The position numbers and the translations under genes were made by a program. This document shows positions 1 to 9,889 of a stretch of 64,000 nt of DNA, piece by piece. The number at the start of each line of letters is the position of its first letter. Positions within the stretch are counted from its first letter, which is position 1. This DNA comes from Phymatolithon calcareum (Eukaryota > Rhodophyta > Florideophyceae > Hapalidiales). Where the stretch lies: assembly GCA_977006965.1 (NCBI GenBank), contig OZ345366.1:2108001-2172000 (forward strand). Direction: 5' to 3'. The notes beneath the pieces are model-generated. The model was not told the DNA's origin. It searched no databases and was given only the letters and a program-made list of their open reading frames with translations.

Positions 1-82
1 TGCTCTCAATTCTCCATCTTATTCACGACGGAAGTGTTCCAAACAGTTGCTACGCTCAACCAAATACATTCTCCATATCTCT

Positions 83-1379
83 ATGGACCATGATGAAGAT
101 GTCAATGGAGATACGGTGGACGAAGTTCACAATGAGCTGAAAGAAATATTTCATGGTGCCGAAGAGGACGAAGAGATAGCAGCAGCTATCACTGCAGCAA
201 GTTCTGGAGCGGCTCATTCTCATCATGTTTTTGCCGAGTCAACAGTATGTGAAGGTGGCCGAAGAAAGGGTGCCAAATCAATCTCTAGAGGGCGCTGTAC
301 ATGGTATGACGACTATCTTGCCGAGAATCCAACCTATCCTCCCCGAATGTTTCGTGAGGTGTTCAGAATTCCTATTAAGTTGTGCACAATTTTACACCAC
401 GCGTTTATCGCTCATGAGCCACGGTTGGACCAGGAGATCGACTGTTGCGGGAAAACGGGCCACAGCAGTCATCAGAAAATCCTCTCTGCCTTTCGTCGTC
501 TAGAAAACGGAGCAGGTTTTCGAGGTCTGGATGATAAAGCCCGAATGAGCAGGGAAGCACTTCGAAAAACCTTCTCCATATTTTTAAATGCTGTGATTTC
601 AAGATTTGGGGAGAGATTTCTAAACAGGGAGCCGACGCTTGACGAATTACGCCCTATTGTTAAAGGATATGAACAGGAAGGATTCTCTGGATGCTGTGTC
701 TCTGGATTGTATGAATCTAAAGTGGAAGAATTGCCCCCGAGAGCTGAAAGGTCAATACAGGAACCCTCATAATCATCACAAGCTAGCAACTGTAGCCTGT
801 GAAGCTCTTTGCGACCATAATTTGTATTACTGGCATTGGTTCGTTGGTCGATGCGGTACTATCAATGATCTCACGGTCATGGCAAATAGCCCTCTGTTTA
901 TTGATATACTCAGTGGTAAAAGGACAATGAAGCTACCGGAAGGGTACAATCTGTGCGGCATTCGTCGACAGTGGCTTCTATATTTCTTGTGTGATGGTAT
1001 CTATCCTCGATGGCCCATTTTTGTGGAGCCCAACAGCAGCCCCACAAATTCCAAGGAAATTTACATGACTCAACGGCAGGAGTCAGTGAGGAAAGACGTT
1101 GAGCGACTTTTTGGCTGCTTACAAGGTCGCTTCAAAATTCTACGCAGGGAAGTTTTTGGATGGTCTGATCAGTCCTTAGTGAAAATAAGTCAGTCGTGTG
1201 TCATTTTACACAATATGCTCTTAAAACTCAGACTAGAAGGGGAACTGGATGATGAAGTCTATGATTATGGCCGCCGCGTGCCTGCAGCTTCAATAGTTGA
1301 AGAGTTTGCAGTGGAGGTGGTTGTTTGCCGTATTATCCAACTGCAAATGGGCCGAATACAAACGTTCCATTTAGTGTAG
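83..1379 (+). pseudogene. Harbinger (DDE_Tnp_4) transposase, frameshifted
   Basis: The product resembles PIF/Harbinger nuclease-transposases, which cut and paste the element. The first frame carries the N-terminal part (CTWYDDYLAENPTYPP, then EPTLDELRPIVKGYEQEGFSGC). A one-base shift near 694 moves the rest to another frame, which holds the catalytic-domain hallmarks: LDCMNLKWKNCP, a GRCGTINDLTVMANSPLF block, YFLCDGIYPRWP and RKDVERLFGCLQGRF, ending with CVILHNMLLK. The first ATG is at 83, but the frame is open upstream to the window edge. The D...D...E core is present across the two frames, so the shift is probably a recent inactivating indel. A split by an intron is less likely because no GT-AG pair is obvious at the junction. 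Confidence 0.75.
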
Positions 1380-1905
1380 AAGATATTCTGTCCAATATTC
1401 TCCATCAGGAACACTTGGCCACAAGAGAACAGGCCCATTAACGGATACTTGAAACTCTTCCACAGCATCAATGGATGCTTCGAGGATAGAGTGGTTAGAT
1501 TCTGAAGAGGAGGTATAGTTTTAAGTGAAAAGCCGTTTCGAACAGCTCGCACAGTGCTGTATGGCTGTGATCGGGGAAGTGAGTTAAATTCTAGGAAGTA
1601 CGACGTTCATATGTGTCGCGATAAAAATACCTTTATATACTCATTGAAATTCTGTTCCCGGTACTTTAAAAGCTATCATTGTTTATGCTTCTGTGGAAAA
1701 AGAGGTGAAAAGGGATATTTGGAATGTCACAGGGGGGAAAGAGACGATCACGATTGCTCATTTGTGAAAATTTAGTTTTATGCAGCCAAAAGAACAGAAT
1801 CCTAAACAAGGAGATATGCAGCAACACGTAATAGAACAGAAGAAAAGAAGTTGACAAAACTTTCATTGGGGATCTCTCAACCAATGTGGATGCACTATCG
1901 AAACT

Positions 1906-3003
1906 TTAGTCACCCATTGAGTTGCTGCCCTCCCCTGCTTTACAGCGAGTAGCAGCTGATGCACAAATTGTAGCACCGACTTTTTCCACTGCCCTCGATA
2001 TACCCGCAGCATTGTCTTTTGCACTGATCTCAAAAGCCTTCCGCTTCGTACCCATGGGCCTCTCCTGCAAAGGGGAATCCATACTTATTTTGCTGCCTAC
2101 AGGAGGATCAGGTGGATCGCTGATGTTTGTCGAGTCTTGTCGATGCCGAACTCGAGCTTGAGCAGATTGCGGGGACCCAGCAGCAGAACTTCCGCTAATA
2201 TTTGTTGAGAATTTTGGGGCTCGACCAAGAAAAAGTACTGCTTCTAGAAACTTGATCTCGGGAGGAGGTTTCATAGTGCCATCTCTCGCCTTTTCCTTAT
2301 TGTTGTTCCGGTAAATTGCCATTACTGCCTCCAGCTTCTCGTCTTCCGTCGGTACATCTCCAGACGGAATATTCGCTTCAAAGAGTTTCTGAGCAGCTAG
2401 ATATTTGTTCGTACATCTTTGCACATGGCCGAAGAGGAAGCTCAGGCTTTTGGATTCCCACTACAATACATTTAAAGGAGACTTATTGAATAATGTTTCA
2501 ACTCTCTTCCAGAAAACAGTGCCGTCCATTGTAGCATGAGAGTTTCGAAAGGGGAGCCACGTTTTGGCAAGGAGAAGATCTTCTTCCTGACGATAGTTAC
2601 TGCTGCTGGCAATGTGCCTCGGTGGCGAATCCATTGAAGAGCAATTTGCCGCATTTCGAATATACCTGACGGGAGAAGCTGAAGTAGCAAGAAGTGTGGG
2701 AGTCCCAGTGGTCACACCGTTGACTGTACGATCACGCTCTTCAACGGCAGCAGCCCTGAACATAGCAGTATAGCAGAGATTACCTGATATCACTGCAGCA
2801 TTAAAATGCTGGCTTTGTGAATCACTGACAAGCGCAGGCGATGCCCCACACCATTTCGCTAGATATAGGGTCTCTTTGACCGGCAAAACCAATAGTTCGC
2901 GCACCATTTCCAAGCCATGAAGTATTGCCGTTAAGTGGAACAAGGGTTGTGAATCCAGGACGCACTGTAGTTGTGTTCGTGTCAGTGTGCCCTTCTCCTT
3001 CAC
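1906..3003 (-). pseudogene. Myb/SANT-like plus NAM-C accessory protein of Harbinger, nonsense-mutated
   Basis: This is the usual second gene of Harbinger elements, which helps the transposase bind DNA. The N-terminal half contains a Myb/SANT-like start (RQEEDLLLAKTWLPF, then FWKRVETLFNKS). An in-frame TAG at 2461-2463 interrupts it, and the same frame continues with WESKSLSFLFGHVQRC and a C-terminal NAM-associated-type region ending in RPMGTKRKAFEIS. Removing that single stop would give one continuous frame, so a nonsense mutation explains the break. The N-terminus may extend further upstream in another frame (to about 3170), which would imply a second lesion. Function is assigned from the motif pattern and from the transposase facing it 530 bp away. 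Confidence 0.6.
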
Positions 3004-3387
3004 ATGGTTGGTGGCTCTTGTTGGGCTGCGCAGAAGGAGCCGGAGAGGTAAACGGGAGACGTGCGGTGGGTGTATTATCGGCTATCAGCGATGTATTGCA
3101 TTCATCGGTTGCGCTTGTGGCAAAGGGTTTCGTCTGATTATCCATTCCGAGGTTGGCATCACTCAAGTGCGAAGGAGTTCTTTTGTGTTGCCTACACAAG
3201 GAAGAAGTAGCACAGACGCATCTTGACTTGAAAATCAAATACAGGAACTTCAAATTGCGCGGGAATTGTGGTAGGGCGAATGTTCTGTGCGAACCACGTT
3301 TGGTGCCAAAAGCGGCCAATCAGATTGGTAGAAGTCTTGCGCACCGTGAAAGCACCGTGCTATTTGGCGACTGTCGATTGGTCAAAA

Positions 3388-3570
3388 ATGTAGCACAGAA
3401 TGTAGCACGTGATATTTTGTGCTACATTTCACGAAATCTGGCATGAAAAATATCAGATGGGGAAAAATTTCTAGTTGCAAATCCCGATAGCCTTGCCTCG
3501 CGCCGTGAAAATGCTACATTTGGTATGATAACCTCAAAAATGTAGCAATGTAGCACACCGATAGCCTTGC
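3388..3570. repeat. Clustered TGTAGCA subterminal motifs
   Basis: Six copies of ATGTAGCA or its reverse TGCTACAT occur at about 3388, 3400, 3420, 3511, 3540 and 3548. A 13-bp direct repeat CCGATAGCCTTGC occurs at 3484 and 3558. Clustered short motifs inside transposon ends are often transposase-binding sites. Their position just outside the Harbinger genes suggests the right end of that element. Confidence 0.55.
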
Positions 3571-4063
3571 TCAGATCCGCCTATCATCTGGATTCTTTTC
3601 ATATTAGTCTCAAATATGAAATAAGATTAATATAGGCGAGCATCAGCGATGAGAGATGCAATCTATTACCGTGTTGCACAACAAACAAGAACCTTACTCG
3701 GATAATGTGTTGATTCCAGCTAACTATGGTGTATTCTCTAATTTTCGGTCGCGGTCCAGAAAATGGTCTACCTACGGAGCACTGGGGCACATATGATCAG
3801 AAGCACTTGCAAAAGCCTGAACTAAAGATTGGTTCGGATGATCTATCTGCATGTTGTGCAACACCGATATAGCTACATTGTAAGGAGAGATGTGCAACGT
3901 ACTGATCTTTCTAAGGTTTTGTTGGTTACTTAGTAGTGACTGCATTGCAAATATTCTTCGCCGGAGTGGACCCTGATGACCACTCATCAAATAATTTTCA
4001 GTGCTAACGGAGCTCTCTCGTACTTCGAGGGTCAGTGTAATCAGAGCTTCTGAATCGACGTTT

Positions 4064-4103
4064 CTACGTGACATACGTGGCGTACGCCACGTATGGCACG
4101 TAG
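4064..4103. repeat. 40-bp near-perfect palindrome
   Basis: The inner 24 bp (4072-4095) are a perfect palindrome centred on GTAC, with CATACGTGG on the left. Outside one mismatched pair (4071/4096) the symmetry continues with CTACGTG and CACGTAG. It lies about 200 bp upstream of the zinc-finger ORF at 4305. It could be a dimer-protein binding site or the remnant of an inverted repeat. Confidence 0.8.
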
Positions 4104-4304
4104 ATTCATGTAAGTTACAAATCTTATCACAACCGTATACCTGTTCATCTGAGCAGTGCGTTGACCTGGACGTCCATTCCAGCTCTGTCGCTTCCGAAAC
4201 CCAGGTCAAGGGGTGACCGTTCTCGTGCTTCGCTTCGTAAAACACTGCGGACCATCTCATGACCCACTCTATCGGCCCCTGTTAACGAAACACCTTCACA
4301 GGAC

Positions 4305-4802
4305 ATGATCATCACTGAGACAATGACAATACGCAATTCCAACATTTCAGACGGTGTGGGCTCTTCATGTGCCCAATTCGGGCCGCTACAGAACGACGTA
4401 CCGTCGCAGTCTGCACTGTCCAAGCGCCGCCACAGAGACGCTGCAGGAGACTGTGATCCGTTGACTAACGACTGGGTCTGCTGCAAGAGAATAGGCCGCA
4501 AGGCGAGAGCCGCGAACCAACGCGCGCGCCGTGCCGAGAAGCAAAAGGACCGCCGTAATATTCCGTTAAAAAATATCCGCCGTCACTACAATCTTTGTGT
4601 TGTCACGTGTAACGGTCCCCGGAGCTTCGACGACCACATTCGGTCTAAGAAGCATCGCCGTAACGTCACGCTACTACATAATGACCTCCACTGCGTGAAG
4701 TGGAAGCGTGACTTTGAGTCACAGGACCACTTCCAGCGTCACCAGAAGAGCAAGGCCCACCTCCGCGTTATTGATAACATCAATCGTAAATTATTCCAGT
4801 AA
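4305..4802 (+). CDS. U1/JAZ-like C2H2 zinc-finger protein next to gag
   Basis: This frame encodes 165 residues ending 19 bp before the gag start. The C-terminal half holds two U1/JAZ-like finger modules, each with the H-x5-H spacing typical of nucleic-acid-binding matrin/U1 fingers: DHIRSKKH and RHQKSKAH. The first keeps a CVVTC pair. The second starts CVKW, so its second cysteine has become tryptophan. The middle is very basic (RKARAANQRARRAEKQKDRR), consistent with RNA or DNA binding. Its tight linkage to gag suggests an accessory ORF of the retroelement, but a captured host fragment is equally possible. ATG 4305 is the first methionine in the frame. Confidence 0.5.
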   Translation: MIITETMTIRNSNISDGVGSSCAQFGPLQNDVPSQSALSKRRHRDAAGDCDPLTNDWVCCKRIGRKARAANQRARRAEKQKDRRNIPLKNIRRHYNLCVVTCNGPRSFDDHIRSKKHRRNVTLLHNDLHCVKWKRDFESQDHFQRHQKSKAHLRVIDNINRKLFQ

Positions 4803-4821
4803 TCAAAATCAATAAATCACC

Positions 4822-5648
4822 ATGCAGCCTGGTAGTGATAATTTTTCTCAAGCATCCAATCAACCTCCTCAGACACCCTACGTACAAAAATTAATTGGTG
4901 AGCTACACGCCCAATTAGAGGATGCACAGAGAAAAATTAACGAATTTTCTGCCAGTCGTATGAGTGACCGCCAACCTAAAATCAACAAACCATCGTCATA
5001 TACTGGAAAGACACCTGTCAAAAGTTGGGCCAATCGCATGGACAACTATTTAATAGGTGTCAGCAACCCTAGCGAGGCTTTAAAAATTGCCGTCAGCTTT
5101 CTGGAAGGTCAAGCACACACTTGGTTTGTGACTCTAAACGCAATCCAAAAATAACTTCGTGGAACGAACTAAGGGAAGAAATGCTGAACCAATTCGGATC
5201 ACTAAACAAGGTCAAACTCGCACGAGACAAATTGAGCGTATGGAAGCAGATCAAGTCAGTCCAAGTCTACAAAAATGACTTCCTCACAATCATCGTAGAT
5301 ATTCCTAAAATTTCTATCGACGAAGTCATTGACCGGTACTCTCGAGGTTTAAAGTCGTACATTTGGAAAGAGTTGTGCACCAAGCAGTACCGTAATATCA
5401 ACGACCTCATGAGAGATGCCAAACTCGTCGAGAGTGCTCACCGTAGCGGAAAAACGCAGCCTCAGGCTATACCTGCTGTTGGTCCAAAGCAAAACCCTGG
5501 ATTTTCTCCAATAGATATTCGTAATGTCCAATTGAAGAAACTGACCCAAGAAGACCGAGACAAGTTCATTGCTGAAGGACGTTTCTTGCGTTGTAGAGAG
5601 AAAGGCCACTTCGCTCGTAACTGTCCAAAAAACCTCAAGAGGAACTGA
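4822..5648 (+). pseudogene. Ty3/gypsy gag with altered zinc knuckle
   Basis: Gag forms the cytoplasmic particle that packages element RNA. The first frame (MQPGSDNFSQ onward) has a short coiled-coil-like N-terminus and the start of a retrotransposon-gag domain (SWANRMDNYL, FLEGQAHTWF). The second frame continues with SWNELREEMLNQFGS and ends in a zinc knuckle. The frames meet at an A-tract (5147-5151), where a lost base explains the shift. The knuckle reads FLRCREKGHFARNC: the expected first cysteine of C-x2-C-x4-H-x4-C is phenylalanine. A basic tail (KNLKRN) follows. Confidence 0.75.
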
Positions 5649-5794
5649 GCTTAGCCGATTCCAACTCTCTAGCTAGTTCAGTTCCAAACCCTTCCGAAAA
5701 ATTTGAAAAACACAAAAAATGAGGATTGCCTCGGCCCCAATCACCGCATGCTGTGCTATTGAACTCAACTCCCTTTTATGTTATTTATGGCTCC

Positions 5795-6190
5795 GCAAAC
5801 AAGCAAAAGTGCCGGATTCTATCTGGGCACGGCTCAACAGCAAGTCTAATATCCTCAAGGTTCGCCGATGAACTCTGTCTCACTCGTGTCCCATCAGACT
5901 AGAGTGCCGAAATTGCTACGGGACCGAAAGAACAATCGAAATCGGTGGAAATATTGCAATATATTCCCCGGATACAAAGATACCCTTCAGCTACCCATCT
6001 GTCAACTTCGACGATACGAACTCATCCTTGGGCTATCCAAACACTCCGCTCTAACAGACTGCGGAAGAAAAGAATTATTTTTCACCTTTCAAGGTACAAA
6101 GACTTGGCTTATAAGCAAAGTCACACATGGACTCAATCTGATCTCCGCTAAAACCCAGGTACGATCCAGCAAGAAATCACAAGTGTTTAT
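5795..6190 (+). pseudogene. Degenerate retroviral-type aspartic protease region
   Basis: Between gag and reverse transcriptase no frame stays open, but protease-like pieces can be read. A GSTASLISSRFADEL segment near 5831-5875 resembles the sequence after the catalytic aspartate. The preceding Asp-Ser lies in another frame a few bases upstream. Further on, LPICQLRRYELILGLSKHSA (near 6000) matches the position of the ILG hydrophobic strand of these proteases. The active-site triplet is therefore split. The call rests on position and partial motifs. Confidence 0.45.
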
Positions 6191-7516
6191 GTGATACTAA
6201 GACCTATACGACCACACAGTAGAAGCAAGTCAGTAGAAGACTCCAACGTTACATCATTGCTTAATGAGTACATGGACGTGTTCCCTGAAGATCTACCCGA
6301 TAGACTACCCCCTGTTAGAGGTAGAGAATTCAAAATCGAACTGGTACCAGGCGCCGAACCACAACGAAAAGGACAATTAGACCTACAAGAACTTCGCAAG
6401 CAACTCGCTGACCTATCCAAGAAAGGGTTCATAAGACCAATCAAAAGCCCTTGGGGAGCTCCGATTATATTCGTTAATAAGAAGAACGGTGACCTTAGAA
6501 TGTGTGTCGATTACCGTGCACTGAACAAGCTCACGGTCAAGAACGGATACCTTCTTACCAGAATCGATGATATATTCGACCGGATTGCAGGAGCAAAGTA
6601 TTTTTCGAAGATTGACCTTCGTTCCGGATACCATCAAATCCGAATAGCAGAAGAATCAATACCAAAGACTGCGTTTCGGACTAGATATGGACTTTACGAA
6701 TTTCTAGTCCTTCCGTTCGCACTTACCAATGCTCCAGCGAACTTCATGGATTTAATGAACAAGATATTCTATCCGTATCTTGACAAATTCACCAACGTAT
6801 ACTTGGACGATATTCTTATTTACAGTATGAACTTAGAAGACCACATAAGTCACCTACGGACGGCCCTGAAAATATTGCGCAAAGAGAAGCTTTATGGGAA
6901 GCTGTCGAAATGCGAATTCGCCGTTCAAAGAATTGAGCACTTGGGACATGTCCTTTCCGACAAGGGTATCGAGATAGATAAGAACAAGGTCGAAGCTCTG
7001 GTTATGTGGCCCATCCCGCGACATAAGAAAGACGTTCAGGCGTTCTTAGGCCTTGTCAGCTACCGAAGATTCATTAAAAACTGTGCCGGAATAGATAAGC
7101 CGCTTACCTTCCTTACAGGTAAAACAGATTTTAAATGGACATCGACAGAAGACAACGCGTTTAAGAAAATCAAAAACGCTCTAGTTTCTGCCCCAGTTCT
7201 CAAGACTTTCGATCCCAATCTACCAATCATCGTCACCTCTGACGCATCGGACTTCGCCATTGGAGCTGTTCTCGAACAGAATCACGAAACATCCATCCAT
7301 CCCGTTGCATTCTATTCAAGAACTCTGAATCCTGCAGAAAAAAACTATACAGTTCACGAACGCGAACTACTGGAAATTGTTGAATCACTTCGCGTTTGGC
7401 GAGTGTACCTCCATGGACATAAGTTCATCGTCAACGCCGATCATCATCCACTGAGATACGTAGACACCCAAGAAATTCTATCGAAACGACAAGTTAGGTG
7501 GCTTTACGGCTCGTAG
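6191..7516 (+). pseudogene. Ty3/gypsy reverse transcriptase-RNase H
   Basis: This is the best preserved part of the element. The reverse transcriptase shows all expected blocks: [53 protein letters not shown] and the catalytic [10 protein letters not shown]. Thumb motifs such as [16 protein letters not shown] follow. RNase H begins at [16 protein letters not shown] and continues through HERELLEIV to NADHHPLRY, so its acidic residues look intact. The frame stops at 7514 just after VRWL; the sequence resumes one base off, indicating loss of a single G near 7500. The listed start is a GTG inside a polyprotein, so the true N-terminus belongs to the broken gag-protease part. Confidence 0.9.
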
Positions 7517-8884
7517 AATTTGACTTCACTATCGAATACGTCAAAGTAAAAAACAACATTGTCGCAGACGCCTTGTCGCGAAAGGTCCAAGACGTACCAT
7601 CGACCACTGAGAACAATCGAGAACTCCTAAATCAGATCTTGACGAAAACCAAGATATTAAATGCTATTTCAACCCTTCAAATGGACCCTCCAGACCGAGA
7701 ATATCTCCAAGAACGGTACATCCAAGACCCAGACTTCAAAGAAATTTATCCAAAACCCACCGAACCATACGAAATCATAGATAAGATTCTCTACAAGGAC
7801 AAAAAGACTTGCATTCCACAGGGATCTGTTCGAACCAAAGTCATCTTCCATAACAATGATACGTACTCCCCCGGACACCTCGGCGTCAAGAAAACACTCC
7901 AACGAATTTAGAAGAAGTACCATTGGCCACAAATGGCAAACCCCGTCGAACAATACGTGAAGACCTGTGACTTATGGCAAAAAATAAAGGCATCTACCAA
8001 ATCACCTATTGAAGAGCTTCAACCTTTGAAGTCCCTCGCTGAAAAGTGGTCAAGTATAACCATAGATTTCATATCACTTCTCCCGAAGACAACAAAGAAT
8101 CACACTGCTATTCTTGTCTTTGCGGATCGACTCGCCAAGATCATTTGCATATGCCCTACAACTACAAACGTTAGGGCTGACGAAGTTGCTAAAATATTTC
8201 ACGAGAACATCTATCGGCACCACGGACTACCACAGCAAATTATTTGCAACAGGGATAAAATATTCGTCAGTACGTTCTGGAAATCACTGTTCTCTCTCTT
8301 AGGCGTAAAGATATCACTATCCTTTGCATACCATCCACAAACAGACGGACAAATTGAGAGAATGAACAGAAAAATTGAAGAAATGATACGATCGTATGTG
8401 AACACACGACAAGACAATTGGGACAAGCATCTTGTCGACGCTGAAGTTCCATATAACTCCGCAATTTATTCAAGTACATGCTTCTCTCCCTTCTACCTGA
8501 ACTATGGCACCGAACCAAAGATAACGCCACTCGACGTTTCCACTTCTTCTAATGCACCTGCATCAGATTTCATTCGTGACATGCAAAAAGCCACAATGTG
8601 TGCTCAGGAGAATATTACCAAGTTCAACGAATACATGGCGAGCTACGCCAATAAACGAAGAACCCCTTGCAATATAAATGTCGGTGATTTAGTGTTGCTG
8701 TCCACAGAAATCTTTAAAAGGAGTTACAAAGACAAGCCGCAAAACTTCTACCGAAATTCATTGGACCTTTCAAAGTTACCGAGCAGATTAAAAAAGTTTC
8801 TTTCCGGCTTGAACTACCTCCAATTCTTCTCCAAAGAGGTGTACATAATGCATTTCACTCAAGTCTACTTCGGCCGTATAACTT
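7498..8884 (+). pseudogene. Ty3/gypsy RNase H end and integrase, nonsense-mutated
   Basis: The frame starts with [12 protein letters not shown] and DALSRK, the end of RNase H and its connection to integrase. The HHCC zinc module is recognisable (HNND..PGHLGVKKT and CDLWQKIK), but the last cysteine is tryptophan. An in-frame TAG at 7909-7911 interrupts the module. The catalytic core keeps D, D and E: ITIDFISLLPKT, IICNRDKIF and AYHPQTDGQIERMNR. A GPY/F-like tail with VGDLVLLSTEIF is present but poorly conserved (KLPSRLKKFLSG). No chromodomain is visible. The missing cysteine and the stop together make function unlikely. Confidence 0.85.
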
Positions 8885-8946
8885 AAGACTTCCAAGCGCC
8901 CCATGAACCAAGAGTCGAGGGCGACTCTTTTCCAAGGGGGAAGTAA

Positions 8947-9400
8947 TGCAAGGGATTTTTTATAAACTGTCCTTATAACACCACATTTCTTCTTAGACCA
9001 CTACCCTTACATTATTTCTATACTTTTATATTTCTATACCATTATGTTTTTATATGTTATGGCTAGTGACGTTAGTTCTTATTCCTTGTTTCTAGGTTGT
9101 AATTGTTACTTATAGTTGTGATGGCAACTTTTAGTAGCAAACTACCTCCTTATGCCTAGCTGGCAAAATACTCTAGACTATCTTAGAACTCTATATAAAC
9201 TTGGAAGCCGGCCCGAAGTGGAGGCCGGCAACCAACTCAGAGCAAGACTACCCCCACCAGAACCACCAGAATCACCAGAATCACCAACCTTCACCACAAA
9301 CCTCACCCAAACTCAACCGTACCACACGTGTCACCACTCGTGTCATACCACCACCAAAAATAATATACTTCTCAAGTAAGTATCATACGCCGCCTTTCAT
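8947..9400 (+). repeat. Candidate 3' LTR of the Ty3/gypsy element
   Basis: The region starts with TG right after a purine tract and is A/T-rich in its first half. It has a TATA-like CTATATAAAC near 9189-9198, followed by a C/A-rich leader of CCACCAGAATCACC-type repeats. This is the U3-R-U5 layout expected of an LTR. No second copy exists in the window, so the ends are estimates. Confidence 0.45.
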
Positions 9401-9437
9401 TTAAGGTAGTGTCTGCGGATGCTTCCGAGCAGCCCTT

Positions 9438-9524
9438 CTTTGGTCACGAATTTGAGTACTTCGAGTAGTTTCTCATTGCAAATTTCCCCTACCGTTTTGG
9501 TGCCAACTCTACCAATAGTCCGGC
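9438..9524 (-). repeat. Inverted fragment of LINE-A 3' end
   Basis: The reverse complement of this segment closely matches 10898-10988, including the AATTTGCAATG block and the AAATTCGTGA end. It is a small inverted duplicate of the LINE-A 3' region about 1.4 kb away. Confidence 0.75.
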
Positions 9525-9527
9525 GCT

Positions 9528-9806
9528 ACTCTTCTTCACTATCGTATTTTATGACGACATTGAGTAGACAAGGCGTCAATTGAGCTGCGACCCTGAGCCT
9601 CATAGGAAATCCGACCATTGGACCCCAAGCTATTCCCTCCGCCCCCGTGAGAGGGTTTTTGCAGAGAGGGCTACGACGTTATTCCGGGTTTCAAGGATTT
9701 GAGTAGATGATCGAAGCTGAAAGAGCGTAGCTGCTGAAACGCATCTCCCTTACAGTCTCATGAGTGTTACTGAGGGCGTTTAATAAATTTCAAATTCAAA
9801 AAAATT
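9528..9806 (+). repeat. LINE-B 3' end copy
   Basis: It matches the LINE-B copy at 20100-20614 from CTTCTTCACTATCGT to the tail ATTCAAAAAAA. It lacks the roughly 260-bp internal segment seen at 20.25-20.51 kb. The first 40 bases encode the family's C-terminal signature LLFFTIVFYDDIE, followed by a stop and a 3' UTR. Confidence 0.75.
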
Positions 9807-9889
9807 GCATAGCTTACCAAAGATGATATCGTGGGAAGCCAAGCAACCCATGAAGATTACTCGAGAGATGCTACATCACCCCAAGAGCT

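Larger units (their letters stand above)
1..3575. mobile_element. PIF/Harbinger-like DNA transposon, broken
   Basis: The two characteristic Harbinger genes lie here in convergent orientation: a DDE transposase on the plus strand and a Myb/NAM-type accessory gene on the minus strand. Both are interrupted, so this copy should not encode active proteins. Clustered copies of an ATGTAGCA motif at 3388-3556 may mark the right subterminal region. The left end lies outside the window because the transposase frame is already open at base 2. I could not define terminal inverted repeats or the 3-bp TWA target duplication typical of the family. Confidence 0.7.
4822..9400 (+). mobile_element. Ty3/gypsy LTR retrotransposon, degenerate
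   Basis: The order gag, protease, reverse transcriptase, RNase H, integrase is that of Ty3/gypsy elements. Every segment boundary carries a frameshift or stop: one in gag near 5150, several in protease, one at the RNase H end near 7500, and a TAG inside the integrase at 7909. A purine-rich tract CCAAGGGGGAAGTAA (8932-8946) resembles a polypurine primer site and is followed by a candidate 3' LTR. I found no matching 5' LTR between 3600 and 4300, nor a convincing primer-binding site, so the copy is probably 5'-truncated or rearranged. It is visibly more A/T-rich than the housekeeping genes. Confidence 0.85.

Noticed and set aside
3600-4300. 5' LTR of the Ty3/gypsy element
   Set aside because: No similarity to the candidate 3' LTR was found on reading, and no primer-binding site is evident.
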